This document shows, one piece after another, positions 1 to 6,042 of a stretch of 10,734 nt of DNA. The DNA lies in NCBI GenBank assembly GCA_035651595.1, contig DASRFJ010000175.1:1-10734 (forward strand). Direction: 5' to 3'. The position numbers and the translations under genes are program-made. Within the stretch, counting starts at the first letter, position 1. Every line of letters starts with the position of its first letter. Source of the DNA: JAFARZ01 sp035651595. GTDB taxonomy: Bacteria > Actinomycetota > Actinomycetes > Streptosporangiales > Streptosporangiaceae. The notes beneath the pieces were generated by a model. It worked only from the letters and a program-made list of their open reading frames with translations. It was not told where the DNA came from and did no database searches.

Positions 1-264
1 GTGCCTGGAGTGCAGCGTGCGGCTACCGGGACAGGAGCGCACCCGCAGTCCGTCAGCAACGTGGAAGATTTCCCCTTCGTGGAAGACCGGCCCTCGTGAA
101 CAGGGGTCCCGCTACCACAAAGGGGAAAACCACCACGCTATCGAGGCCCATCAAGCCAGCCGCCGGCCCACCGGGGAGCCAGCGATCCGGGCAAACCCCG
201 GAATAAGCCAACGGAGTCAGATCGGGGGTAAGCCATCGTCACCCGGAGGGTGGTCGCATCCGCG

Positions 265-312
265 AGAAGATTTTGTTTGCGCTGGTCAGGAGACCGCTCG
301 GGTCAATCTTCT
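265..312. repeat. 8-bp inverted repeat with inner hairpin
   Basis: AGAAGATT (265-272) and AATCTTCT (305-312) are perfect reverse complements. Between them GACC (292-295) and GGTC (301-304) form a second stem with a 5-nt loop that abuts the outer right arm. An AT-rich 8-bp perfect inverted repeat is unusual in this GC-rich DNA. It could be a structured RNA, a regulator site or an attenuator ahead of the kinase operon. The sequence does not say which. Confidence 0.45.
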
Positions 313-378
313 AGGTCAGTGTCCGCAATAATCTGGCGGCACCCTTCGCGCGCCCGGAATGTGGCTTGTGTCCAGTTC

Positions 379-407
379 TTGGCAAGGGCGGCCCGATGGC
401 ATAGAGA
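379..407 (+). promoter_or_regulatory. Candidate promoter of the kinase operon
   Basis: TTGGCA (379-384) matches the -35 consensus at five of six positions. A 17-nt spacer separates it from TAGAGA (402-407), which is only a partial -10 match. Initiation would fall near 414 and give a leader of about 70 nt before the ATG at 486. Spacing and position are good but the -10 box is weak, so this is only a candidate. Confidence 0.35.
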
Positions 408-485
408 ACGCGCGGCACGCCGCGAGCGGACGCCTGACACGCCCCGCCCATATAGCGAAATGTCGGCATTCCTGGGGTCTTGGCC

Positions 486-1691
486 ATGCCGCATACTGGT
501 CCGGTGGAGCCGGCTGCCGATTCCGTCTGGGGGCACATCCAGCTCGCCGCGGGCCGCCGTGGACAGGCCCGGCCGGCCGGGCCGTCGGACGAGGCCCTGG
601 ACCGGCTGGCCGGCTGGTATGCCATCGCGCTGCGGCTCGGCGGCGCGGTGCTGTTCACCGCGGTCGCCGTGCTGGCCGCGACCGGGCAGATCTCCGGGTG
701 GTGGCTGGGTGCGCTGCTGACCGTGCTGTGCGTGTGGTCGGTGTTTTTCACGTGGCAGGTCCGGCGGTGGGGGTTGACGCCGGTCGTCGTGCTGGCCGAC
801 GCCGCGGTGATCTCGCTGCTGGCGCTGGCGCAGCGGCACCTAGTGCCGGCCGCGCTGATCAAGGACAGCACGACCTGGATGCTCCCGCTGGCCTGCACGT
901 CGGTCTACATCCTGCAGATCACGCTGCGGCCGGTGCTCGGGCTGCCCGGGGCGGCGGTCGTGGCCCTCGCCTACGGGCTGGGCGCCGGCCACCCTGGCGA
1001 TGCCTGGCTGCTCGTGGTGGAGACGATCGTCGTCGCCGGGCTGGTAGCGGTGATCCGCGGCGGTGCCCGGCAGGCGGACGCGGTCGTCGCGGCCGGCCTG
1101 GCGACCGAGCGGGAGATCCGGGCCGAGGAGGCGCGGCGCGCTGACGAGCGAGAGCAGCACCGCCAGCTGCACGACACCGTGCTGTCCACGCTGACGATGG
1201 TCGCGGCAGGCGCCTTTGCCGAACCGTCCGCGGCGCTGACCGCGCAGGCCGGCCGGGACCTGCGCGTGCTCAAGGGGCTCGCGAGCGCCCCGGCCGAGCC
1301 GGGTGAGCTGGCGCCGCTTACCGACCTGACGCCGAAGCTGGCGCAGGCCGCGGTCAGCACCGATGACCTGGCAGTACGGCTGAAGCTCGTCCCGGTCGTG
1401 CTGCCGTCCACCGTCGCGGATCAGCTCGTCGCCTGCGTCGGGGAGGCGCTGCGCAACGTCGAGCGGCACGCCGGAACCGGGCAGGCGGACGTGACCGTCA
1501 CCGGCGGTGCGGGCTGGGCGGTCGTCAAGATCGCCGACCGCGGCCGCGGCTTCGATCCGGCCGCCACGCCGCCGTCTCGCCGGGGCGTCCGCGAGTCGAT
1601 CACCGGGCGGATGCTGGCTGTTGGCGGCCGGGCCGTGATCGCCAGCCAGCCCGGCGCCGGCACGACCGTCACCGTGAGCTGGCCGGCATGA
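486..1691 (+). CDS. NarL-family membrane sensor histidine kinase
   Basis: This is a 401-residue sensor kinase of the HisKA_3/NarL type. It should autophosphorylate on histidine and pass the phosphate to a LuxR-type regulator, most likely the one at 2806-3552. About six hydrophobic segments lie between residues 46 and 191, with almost no extracytoplasmic domain, so the signal is probably sensed in or at the membrane. A charged linker leads to the H-box QLHDTVLS (His229). The ATP-binding domain keeps an N-box (EALRNVERHA, Glu320 and Asn324), a G1 box (ADRGRGFDP, Asp351) and a final G-rich GAGTTVTV strand. ATG 486 is preferred over an in-frame TTG at 480 because CTGGGG lies 8 nt ahead of the ATG. 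The stop overlaps the next start (ATGA). The signal is unknown. Confidence 0.88.
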   Translation: MPHTGPVEPAADSVWGHIQLAAGRRGQARPAGPSDEALDRLAGWYAIALRLGGAVLFTAVAVLAATGQISGWWLGALLTVLCVWSVFFTWQVRRWGLTPVVVLADAAVISLLALAQRHLVPAALIKDSTTWMLPLACTSVYILQITLRPVLGLPGAAVVALAYGLGAGHPGDAWLLVVETIVVAGLVAVIRGGARQADAVVAAGLATEREIRAEEARRADEREQHRQLHDTVLSTLTMVAAGAFAEPSAALTAQAGRDLRVLKGLASAPAEPGELAPLTDLTPKLAQAAVSTDDLAVRLKLVPVVLPSTVADQLVACVGEALRNVERHAGTGQADVTVTGGAGWAVVKIADRGRGFDPAATPPSRRGVRESITGRMLAVGGRAVIASQPGAGTTVTVSWPA

Positions 1692-2821
1692 CCGGCGTGC
1701 AGCCGACGGCGATCATGTCCGGCCGCTATCAGCGGGCCTTCACGATCGCCGTGGTCTTCCTGGTCGCGGGCTGGCATCTGGCCGGCGCGGGCGGGCAGTT
1801 GGTGCATAACCGGCCGGCCTTCGGCTCCTTCGCGTTCCAGGTCGCGATGTGGCTGGTGATGGCGCTGGCGATCGCCGCCGGCTCGGTCCTTGTACTACGC
1901 GGAACGCCGGCAATGCGTCCGGCCTGGGCGGTGGCCGCGATTGCGCTGGCGGCCAGCACGGCCGCGGCGGCGGCCAGCCCGGCCGGTCAGATGCTGGCGG
2001 TCAACTGGGCGTGGGGGAGCGCCGGCTGGACCGGCGTGCTCGTGCTGCTCCGCCGCCGGTTCACCGAACTCGCGTGGTTCCTCGCCGCCGAAGCCCTGGC
2101 CATTCTCGGCGTGCAGGTGCGGGACGGGCTGCACCGCACCGACCTGGCCGGGTTCCTCGCCGTGCTGGCCTGGTCGACCGGCGCCCAGGTCGCCGTCGCC
2201 GCCGGGGTCAAGGCGCTGGATGCCGCCGCGGGCCAGGCCGCCGCAGCGGCGCGAAGCGAGCACGCCGCGCGGGAGCGGGCCGCCACCGCGGAGGTCATCA
2301 GGGCCGCCCGGCAGGCCCGCTGGCTGGCACTTCAGGAAAGCACCGTCCCGCTGGTCGCCGAACTCGCGGCGGGGACCGCCGACCCGGGCGACCCGCAGGT
2401 GCGCACCAGGTGCGCGGTCCAGGCGGCCCGGCTGCGCCGGCTGCTGGCCGAGGGCGACGAGGTACCGGGATCGCTGGTGCACGAACTGCACGCGAGTGCC
2501 GACATGGCCGAACGGCGCGGAGTTGCCGTCGAGATCGAGACCGCCGGGCCGCTGCCGCCGGTGCCCGGCCCGGCCCGGCGGGTGATCACCGACGCCGCCA
2601 TCGCGATCTTGACCGCCGCGCGCAGCAAGGCACGGATCACCCTGGCGCGGGCGGCGTCGGATTTGCCTGGGCCTTCGGCCGCGGCCACCGGAATCGCGGT
2701 CAGCTTCGTCGCCGATACCGGCGCGGCGGTTCGGCTGCCCGCGGTCGGGAAAGGGGTTGCGATCGAACAGCAGCAAGACGGCGCCATGCTCTGGGCGGAG
2801 GCGCGATGGAACAGCCGGTGA
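1688..2821 (+). CDS. Membrane pseudokinase-like protein of the two-component operon
   Basis: This 377-residue protein has the layout of a NarL-type kinase but not its chemistry. Five or six hydrophobic segments lie between residues 17 and 173, followed by an Ala/Arg-rich helical linker (about 175-212). The C-terminal half then resembles a dimerisation plus ATPase-like fold. Where an H-box would be expected (about 208-225, RQARWLALQESTVPL) there is no histidine. No N-box with the usual Glu/Asn pair and no clear DxGxG box can be seen; the closest strand reads FVADTGAAVRLP. It is unlikely to be a working kinase. Translational coupling to the kinase (ATGA overlap) and a 16-nt overlap with the regulator suggest it partners with or modulates the kinase, perhaps as a heterodimer. 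That role is inferred. A strongly diverged active kinase is the alternative. Confidence 0.75.
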   Translation: MTGVQPTAIMSGRYQRAFTIAVVFLVAGWHLAGAGGQLVHNRPAFGSFAFQVAMWLVMALAIAAGSVLVLRGTPAMRPAWAVAAIALAASTAAAAASPAGQMLAVNWAWGSAGWTGVLVLLRRRFTELAWFLAAEALAILGVQVRDGLHRTDLAGFLAVLAWSTGAQVAVAAGVKALDAAAGQAAAAARSEHAARERAATAEVIRAARQARWLALQESTVPLVAELAAGTADPGDPQVRTRCAVQAARLRRLLAEGDEVPGSLVHELHASADMAERRGVAVEIETAGPLPPVPGPARRVITDAAIAILTAARSKARITLARAASDLPGPSAAATGIAVSFVADTGAAVRLPAVGKGVAIEQQQDGAMLWAEARWNSR

Positions 2822-3552
2822 CCGTGGCGATTGTCGAGGACCATCCGGTCGTGACCGAGGGGGTGGCGTCCTGGATCCGGTCCGATCCCGGCCAGCGGGT
2901 GCGGCTGGTATACGCGGCGCGCGACCTGACCGGGCTGCGCGCCATGCCGCGAGTGCCGGCCGACGTCGTCATCTTGGACCTGGAGCTGTCCGGGGAACTG
3001 GTCACCGCGCAGATCCCCCGGCTGGTGACGGCCGGATACCGGGTCGTCGCCTTCTCCGGGCACAGCGATCCGGCCATCGTGATGGAGACGCTGGACAACG
3101 GCGCACACGCCTACGTGTCGAAGGAGGAGGGTCGCGACCATCTGGTCGAGGCCGTGCTGGCGGCCGCCGCCGACCGGCCGTACGTGACCCGGTCGCAGGC
3201 CAGGGCGATGCTCGCCGATGACCGCCCGGCTCGCCCGGCGCTGTCGGAGCAGGAGCGGCAGGCGCTGCTGCTCTGGTTCCAGGGCATGTCGAAGGCATCG
3301 GTCGGGCGGCGGATGTCAATCAGCGAGAACACGGTCCGGCAGTACATCAGCCGCGCACGGGCCAAGTACGCGGCCACCGGGCGGACCGCGCCGAGCAAGG
3401 ACGCGCTGCTCGCCCGCGCGATTGAAGACGGTGTGATCAGGCCGGGCGAGATCGCGCCGTACCGGTCGTTCGCGCGCGCCGGACCAGGCCAGCCAGCCCA
3501 GCCGCCGTTCTCCGGGCCGCCGTACTCCGGCACGGGTACCCCGGGCCGGTGA
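2806..3552 (+). CDS. LuxR/NarL-family response regulator
   Basis: This is a 248-residue DNA-binding response regulator and the probable output of the kinase at 486-1691. The receiver domain (about 5-122) has the acidic pair Glu11-Asp12, phosphoacceptor Asp58 (VILDLEL), Ser84 (AFSGHS) and Lys106 (YVSKEEG). The usual Met-Pro after the phosphoacceptor is replaced by Glu-Leu-Ser-Gly. A LuxR-type helix-turn-helix follows (about 146-193), with recognition region SISENTVRQYISRARAKYA. A Pro/Gly-rich tail of about 28 residues ends the protein. ATG 2806 is chosen because GGCGGAG sits 5 nt ahead of it, inside the end of the upstream gene. A larger frame reading back to 1849 is a shadow of that gene. Target genes are not evident; autoregulation is possible. 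Confidence 0.88.
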   Translation: MEQPVTVAIVEDHPVVTEGVASWIRSDPGQRVRLVYAARDLTGLRAMPRVPADVVILDLELSGELVTAQIPRLVTAGYRVVAFSGHSDPAIVMETLDNGAHAYVSKEEGRDHLVEAVLAAAADRPYVTRSQARAMLADDRPARPALSEQERQALLLWFQGMSKASVGRRMSISENTVRQYISRARAKYAATGRTAPSKDALLARAIEDGVIRPGEIAPYRSFARAGPGQPAQPPFSGPPYSGTGTPGR

Positions 3553-3640
3553 ATGACCCGGGACACCCAAGCCCGCCGGACCTGCCCCCCCAAAGGTAAT
3601 CGGACTGGCGCACCTTCAGCATTCCCGATCGAGGGCGACA

Positions 3641-3667
3641 CTGTCATGACGCCCGATCGGGTGACAG
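3641..3667. terminator. Stem-loop between convergent genes, probable bidirectional terminator
   Basis: CTGTCA (3641-3646) pairs with TGACAG (3662-3667). Inside lies the 10-bp palindrome CCCGATCGGG (3652-3661). The element sits between the end of the response regulator gene (3552) and the end of the convergent small gene (3672), where a shared terminator would be expected. Neither side has a T-run, so it would be a U-less hairpin of the sort proposed in actinomycetes. A related CCCGATCGAGGG occurs just upstream, near 3624-3635. Confidence 0.45.
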
Positions 3668-3671
3668 GACT

Positions 3672-3956
3672 TCAGCCGGCGCCTTGCTCAGCGCGCTCGA
3701 CCGCCTCCTGCTGGCGCGCCGCCGACGAGGCGGTGCGGTCGGACGCCGCCGCCCTCCGGTCTGCCGCGGCGGCCTCCCGCTCGTCGGCCGCGTCCTGGCA
3801 CGCCCGGGCGGCCTGTTCCCACAGTTGGCGAAGCTGGGCGGAACTCTGCCCGGCCCCTAGGGCTCGGGCACGGTCGCGGGCCGCTTCGGCGTCGGCGCGA
3901 TCAGCCGCCTCGTCGTCGCGCTCATCCGCCGTTCGCCGGGCCAGCCGCGCTATCAT
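3672..3956 (-). CDS. Small Ala/Arg/Asp-rich helical protein, unknown function
   Basis: I do not recognise a family for this 94-residue protein. It is built almost wholly of Ala, Arg, Asp, Glu and Gln and should form long charged helices or a coiled coil. AADR/ADER/ASDR-like motifs recur near residues 17-25 and 55-75. A central part (about 39-55) carries a Trp and a Cys. There is no signal peptide or membrane segment. The start is set by an excellent ribosome site: GGAGGAG lies 6 nt ahead of ATG 3956. A longer reading from GTG 3995 has no such site. It converges on the LuxR regulator gene and shares the stem-loop at 3641-3667. The strong start signal argues for a real gene, but low complexity keeps confidence moderate. 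Confidence 0.55.
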   Translation of the reverse strand: MIARLARRTADERDDEAADRADAEAARDRARALGAGQSSAQLRQLWEQAARACQDAADEREAAAADRRAAASDRTASSAARQQEAVERAEQGAG

Positions 3957-4067
3957 CGTCGACTCCTCCGGCCCGATCAATGCCCTCCTCGCCACTGGGC
4001 AATGCCGCGGCGTGGGGGACAGGGCCGTATGTCCACACTAGCTGGACCGGCGGCACGTCCGGTGCAC

Positions 4068-4645
4068 CTACGGCAGCGGCCCCTCGACGGGTGTCCCGGG
4101 GATGCGGCCCCACTGCGCCCATGAACCGTCATAGACCCGGACGTGGTCGCGGCCGAGCAAGTACGTGAGCACGAACCAGGCGGTGGCGGCGCGCCCGCCG
4201 ATCGTGCAATAGGTGATCAGTTCTCCGGCCGCGTCCAGTACGGCCGGGGAAAAGACGCCGCGCAGCTCCGCGGCGGGCCGGAAGGCGCCGTCGCTGGTGT
4301 GGAGGCCGTCGATCGGCTGGTGGACGGCGGACGGAATGTGGCCGGCCCGGCCGCCTGGCTCCATGCCGCCGGAGGGCCAGAAGCACTCGCCCCGGTATTC
4401 GGCCGCCGAGCGGACGTCGAGGAGAGTCGTGCCAGGCTGGCCTATGGCGTTCTGCATGGTTGTTCTTTCCGCGCGGATACCTGAGTTCGCGCTGCTCACG
4501 CGGAAGCCGCCGGCCGCCGGCTCGGGCACCGCACTGGTCCACGCGTGGCCTTCGGCGCGCCAGGTGTCGCGGGAGCAGTCGAGGATACGCACGTCGGGGT
4601 GCCCGTGGAGCTTCATGAGCCAGAAACCCAAGGCTGGCGCGTACC
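4068..4645 (-). pseudogene. 5'-truncated two-domain rhodanese (thiosulfate sulfurtransferase)
   Basis: The encoded residues match the C-terminal two thirds of two-domain rhodaneses such as mycobacterial CysA. The end of the inactive first domain is present (FWLMKLHGHPDVRILD). The catalytic domain follows, with LLDVRSAAEY, GHIPSAVHQP, the active-site loop YCTIGGRAATAW (Cys codon 4208-4206) and the closing VYDGSWAQWG. Such enzymes move sulfane sulfur from thiosulfate to an acceptor through a cysteine persulfide. About the first 95 residues expected of the family are missing. At about 4640-4650 the homology stops and is replaced by a piece of another gene. The usual Asp-Gly-Gly near the end of domain one reads Asp-Cys-Ser. 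The frame stays open to a GTG at 4679, and an internal ATG follows GGAAAGA, so a shortened catalytic protein could still be made. A degraded gene seems more likely. Confidence 0.65.
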
Positions 4646-4648
4646 CGT

Positions 4649-4795
4649 AACGCCGAGCTGATCGCGCAGGCACTCGCACAGCTGGCCGTAGACCGCGAGG
4701 GCCTCGGCCAGGTTGTCCTGGGCGGCGAGGGCCCGCATGAGGTAGCGGTACCTGCTCTCCCGCAGCGGGGCCAGCCGGGTCAGCTGCCGCGAGTG
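4649..4795 (-). pseudogene. Fragment of a SARP/AfsR-type BTAD regulator domain
   Basis: Read on the minus strand, this stretch encodes about 50 residues typical of the last helices of a bacterial transcriptional activator domain: RLAPLRESRYRYLMRAL, then an AEALAVYGQL segment, then LRDQLGV. In intact SARP/AfsR-like regulators, LGV is usually followed by a short Pro-containing linker. Here the frame runs into foreign codons and stops at a TGA near 4617. Neither the DNA-binding domain nor the earlier BTAD helices are present upstream. It is therefore an isolated remnant joined to the rhodanese remnant in a different frame, which points to a deletion or recombination event. Too short to be functional. 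Confidence 0.6.
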
Positions 4796-4920
4796 CGTCT
4801 CACCAGCCCCACTGGTAACGCTACACGTGTCTTGGTACCCGTTCGGAGGGCTTGGCGATCCGATATGAACCCGTTTGTCCCCGCCGTTCGGGTAACAAGA
4901 CAGCTGTTGTGGTAGTGCTT
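4796..4920. other. Non-coding stretch between gene remnants and repeat array
   Basis: No gene is visible here. A short inverted repeat ACCAG/CTGGT with a 5-nt loop (4802-4816) lies at the outer edge of the BTAD remnant. The palindromes ACACGTGT (4823-4830) and ACAGCTGT (near 4902-4909) follow. Their role is unknown. Confidence 0.3.
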
Positions 4921-5046
4921 GGCCGTGGACGTGGACGTGGACGTGGACGTGGACGTGGACGTGGACGTGGACGTGGACGTGGCCGTGGACGTGGCCGTGG
5001 CCGTGGCCGTGGCCGTGGCCGCGAGCGGGGGCGGGGGCGGGGGCGA
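4921..5046. repeat. Hexanucleotide tandem repeat GG(A/C)CGT with G5-run tail
   Basis: Positions 4921-5016 are sixteen uninterrupted hexamers GGACGT or GGCCGT: one GGCCGT, nine GGACGT in a row, GGCCGT, GGACGT, then four GGCCGT. The array then decays through GGCCGC and GAGCGG into three G5 runs (5027-5031, 5033-5037, 5039-5043) separated by single C residues. It lies directly behind the stop codon of the lipoprotein gene (5055). Because the unit is six bases, every frame encodes a dipeptide repeat, such as Arg-Gly on the plus strand and Thr-Ser on the minus strand. Those frames are a result of the repeat and not evidence of genes. Copy number is likely to vary between strains. Confidence 0.9.
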
Positions 5047-5054
5047 TCGAGTGG

Positions 5055-5969
5055 TCAGGGGGTCAGGGTTACCGGGATCTGCTGGACGTTGACCGGAAGC
5101 CCGTTCTTGGCGGAACTCTCGAAGACCTCCAGCGTGCCCGGTTCGGCCTGCGGAACGGTGTAGGAGAGCGTTGCCGAGTACGTACCACGGCATCCGGTGC
5201 CGCAGCTCGCATTGGTGAACGTCCTGGCGATCTCGTTCCCGGCCGAATCCAGGACGCGCAGGCTGACCACCGCTTCGTAGACATCGGCCGTGCCGGAGAC
5301 GGTGACGGGGCTGGCTACCACCGCGCCGATGATCGGGCTCGCCACCGTGATCGGCGGCAGGTAGCCGCCGTACATCGCGCGGGTCTGCGGATCCTGCACC
5401 GGGACGCCGCCGGCCACCGTGACGCCGGTTCCGTCGATCTCGAATCGCACGCCGGTGACCGTGGGGAACTGGGTCAGCGTGTACACCAACTGCGCCAGCT
5501 GCAGCGGCATCGTCGCCTGGCTGGCTGCCGAACCGAACGGGGAGCTGAGATCGACGGTGGCAATTCCGGCGGATATGCGCAATCCGAGCACGGTCGTCCC
5601 GGCCGGGAGCTGCGACCGCACGCCGGCCGCGGTCTCGGCGGCCGAAGGGCCGGCCAGCAGACGGTCAAGCGCGGCGCGGCCGGCACTGACTGTGGCCGGC
5701 ACGGTCCGTCCCGTTATCGCCAGCTTGCCGTTCCGGGTAAACCAGACCTGCAGACCCAGCTGCCTGGGCGGGTTGTCAACCGGTGACGCCGACGACCGGG
5801 GGCTGCTCGCCGACGGCGGGACGCTCGCCGGCTGCCGGGTAGTGCCAGGACTGGAGCGCGCGGCGGCAGCCGGACCGGTGGGGACCGGACCGAGCGAACC
5901 GGGCGCCGCGGTACCGCAGGCAGCCGCGAGCAAACCGACGCTGATGAACATTACGGGCAGGCGCTTCAT
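5055..5969 (-). CDS. GerMN + Gmad2 domain lipoprotein
   Basis: This is a 304-residue secreted lipoprotein. A signal peptide (MKRLPVMFISVGLLAAAC) ends in a lipobox with Cys18, then comes a Ser/Pro/Ala-rich linker to about residue 70. A GerMN domain (about 74-180) begins at LGLQVWFTRNG and includes AALDRLLAGPS and an ATVDLSSPF strand. An Ig-like Gmad2 domain (about 205-302) follows, with ITVASPIIGAVVASPVTVSG and a Cys-Gly-Thr-Gly-Cys pair that could form a disulfide. ATG 5969 is chosen because AAGGAGG lies 6 nt ahead; an upstream GTG at 6041 has no ribosome site. It is the third gene after a response regulator and kinase (73-nt gap). The GerMN lipoprotein LpqB works with MtrB, so a role as kinase modulator or envelope sensor is a reasonable inference. 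It lacks the beta-propeller of LpqB, so it is not LpqB itself. Confidence 0.87.
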   Translation of the reverse strand: MKRLPVMFISVGLLAAACGTAAPGSLGPVPTGPAAAARSSPGTTRQPASVPPSASSPRSSASPVDNPPRQLGLQVWFTRNGKLAITGRTVPATVSAGRAALDRLLAGPSAAETAAGVRSQLPAGTTVLGLRISAGIATVDLSSPFGSAASQATMPLQLAQLVYTLTQFPTVTGVRFEIDGTGVTVAGGVPVQDPQTRAMYGGYLPPITVASPIIGAVVASPVTVSGTADVYEAVVSLRVLDSAGNEIARTFTNASCGTGCRGTYSATLSYTVPQAEPGTLEVFESSAKNGLPVNVQQIPVTLTP

Positions 5970-6042
5970 GACGGGCCTCCTTCTCATTGCCCTTACGCCA
6001 CCAAAGATGCGGGAGCCAGCCCACCGGCAGTTCACCGCCACA

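Larger units (their letters stand above)
1..485. other. Upstream region with no convincing gene
   Basis: No reading frame here looks like a real protein. The frame open at the left edge (1-99, +) could be the last 32 residues of a gene. It carries an in-frame duplicated Val-Glu-Asp from a 9-bp direct repeat CGTGGAAGA (period 18, around 60-86). Its third codon positions are less GC-rich than those of the real genes nearby, and it matches no family I recognise. Positions 100-330 are rich in short stems: CCGGG/CCCGG with a 5-nt loop near 186-200, CACCC/GGGTG with a 3-nt loop near 240-252, and AGAAGATT/AATCTTCT at 265-272/305-312. The last part (about 375-485) probably holds the promoter and leader of the operon that begins at 486. 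Confidence 0.5.

Noticed and set aside
17..21. GTGCG as the 5' end of a group II intron
   Set aside because: The five-base match is expected by chance. No reverse transcriptase and no domain V motif are present in the window.
17..331. 104-residue frame at the left edge
   Set aside because: Composition is unlike the real proteins here, it has no ribosome site and no recognisable domain, and it runs across several predicted stems.
1849..2805. Long frame running into the LuxR regulator from upstream
   Set aside because: This Arg/Gly-rich part is a shadow of the pseudokinase gene in another frame. The real regulator starts at 2806 with a good ribosome site.
4921..5046. CRISPR array
   Set aside because: The repeats are contiguous hexamers without spacers, and no cas genes are present.
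4852..5163. Plus-strand frame encoding a long Arg-Gly dipeptide repeat
   Set aside because: It arises wholly from the hexanucleotide array, starts at a TTG with GGAGGG only one base away, and overlaps the well-supported lipoprotein gene on the other strand.
4780..5193. Minus-strand frame with Thr-Ser/Thr-Ala repeats
   Set aside because: It is out of frame with the lipoprotein gene that it overlaps, has no ribosome site, and its repeats follow from the 6-base unit.
5970..6041. Longer lipoprotein start at GTG 6041
   Set aside because: It would add 24 residues before the signal peptide and has no ribosome site. ATG 5969 has AAGGAGG at ideal spacing and begins directly with the signal peptide.
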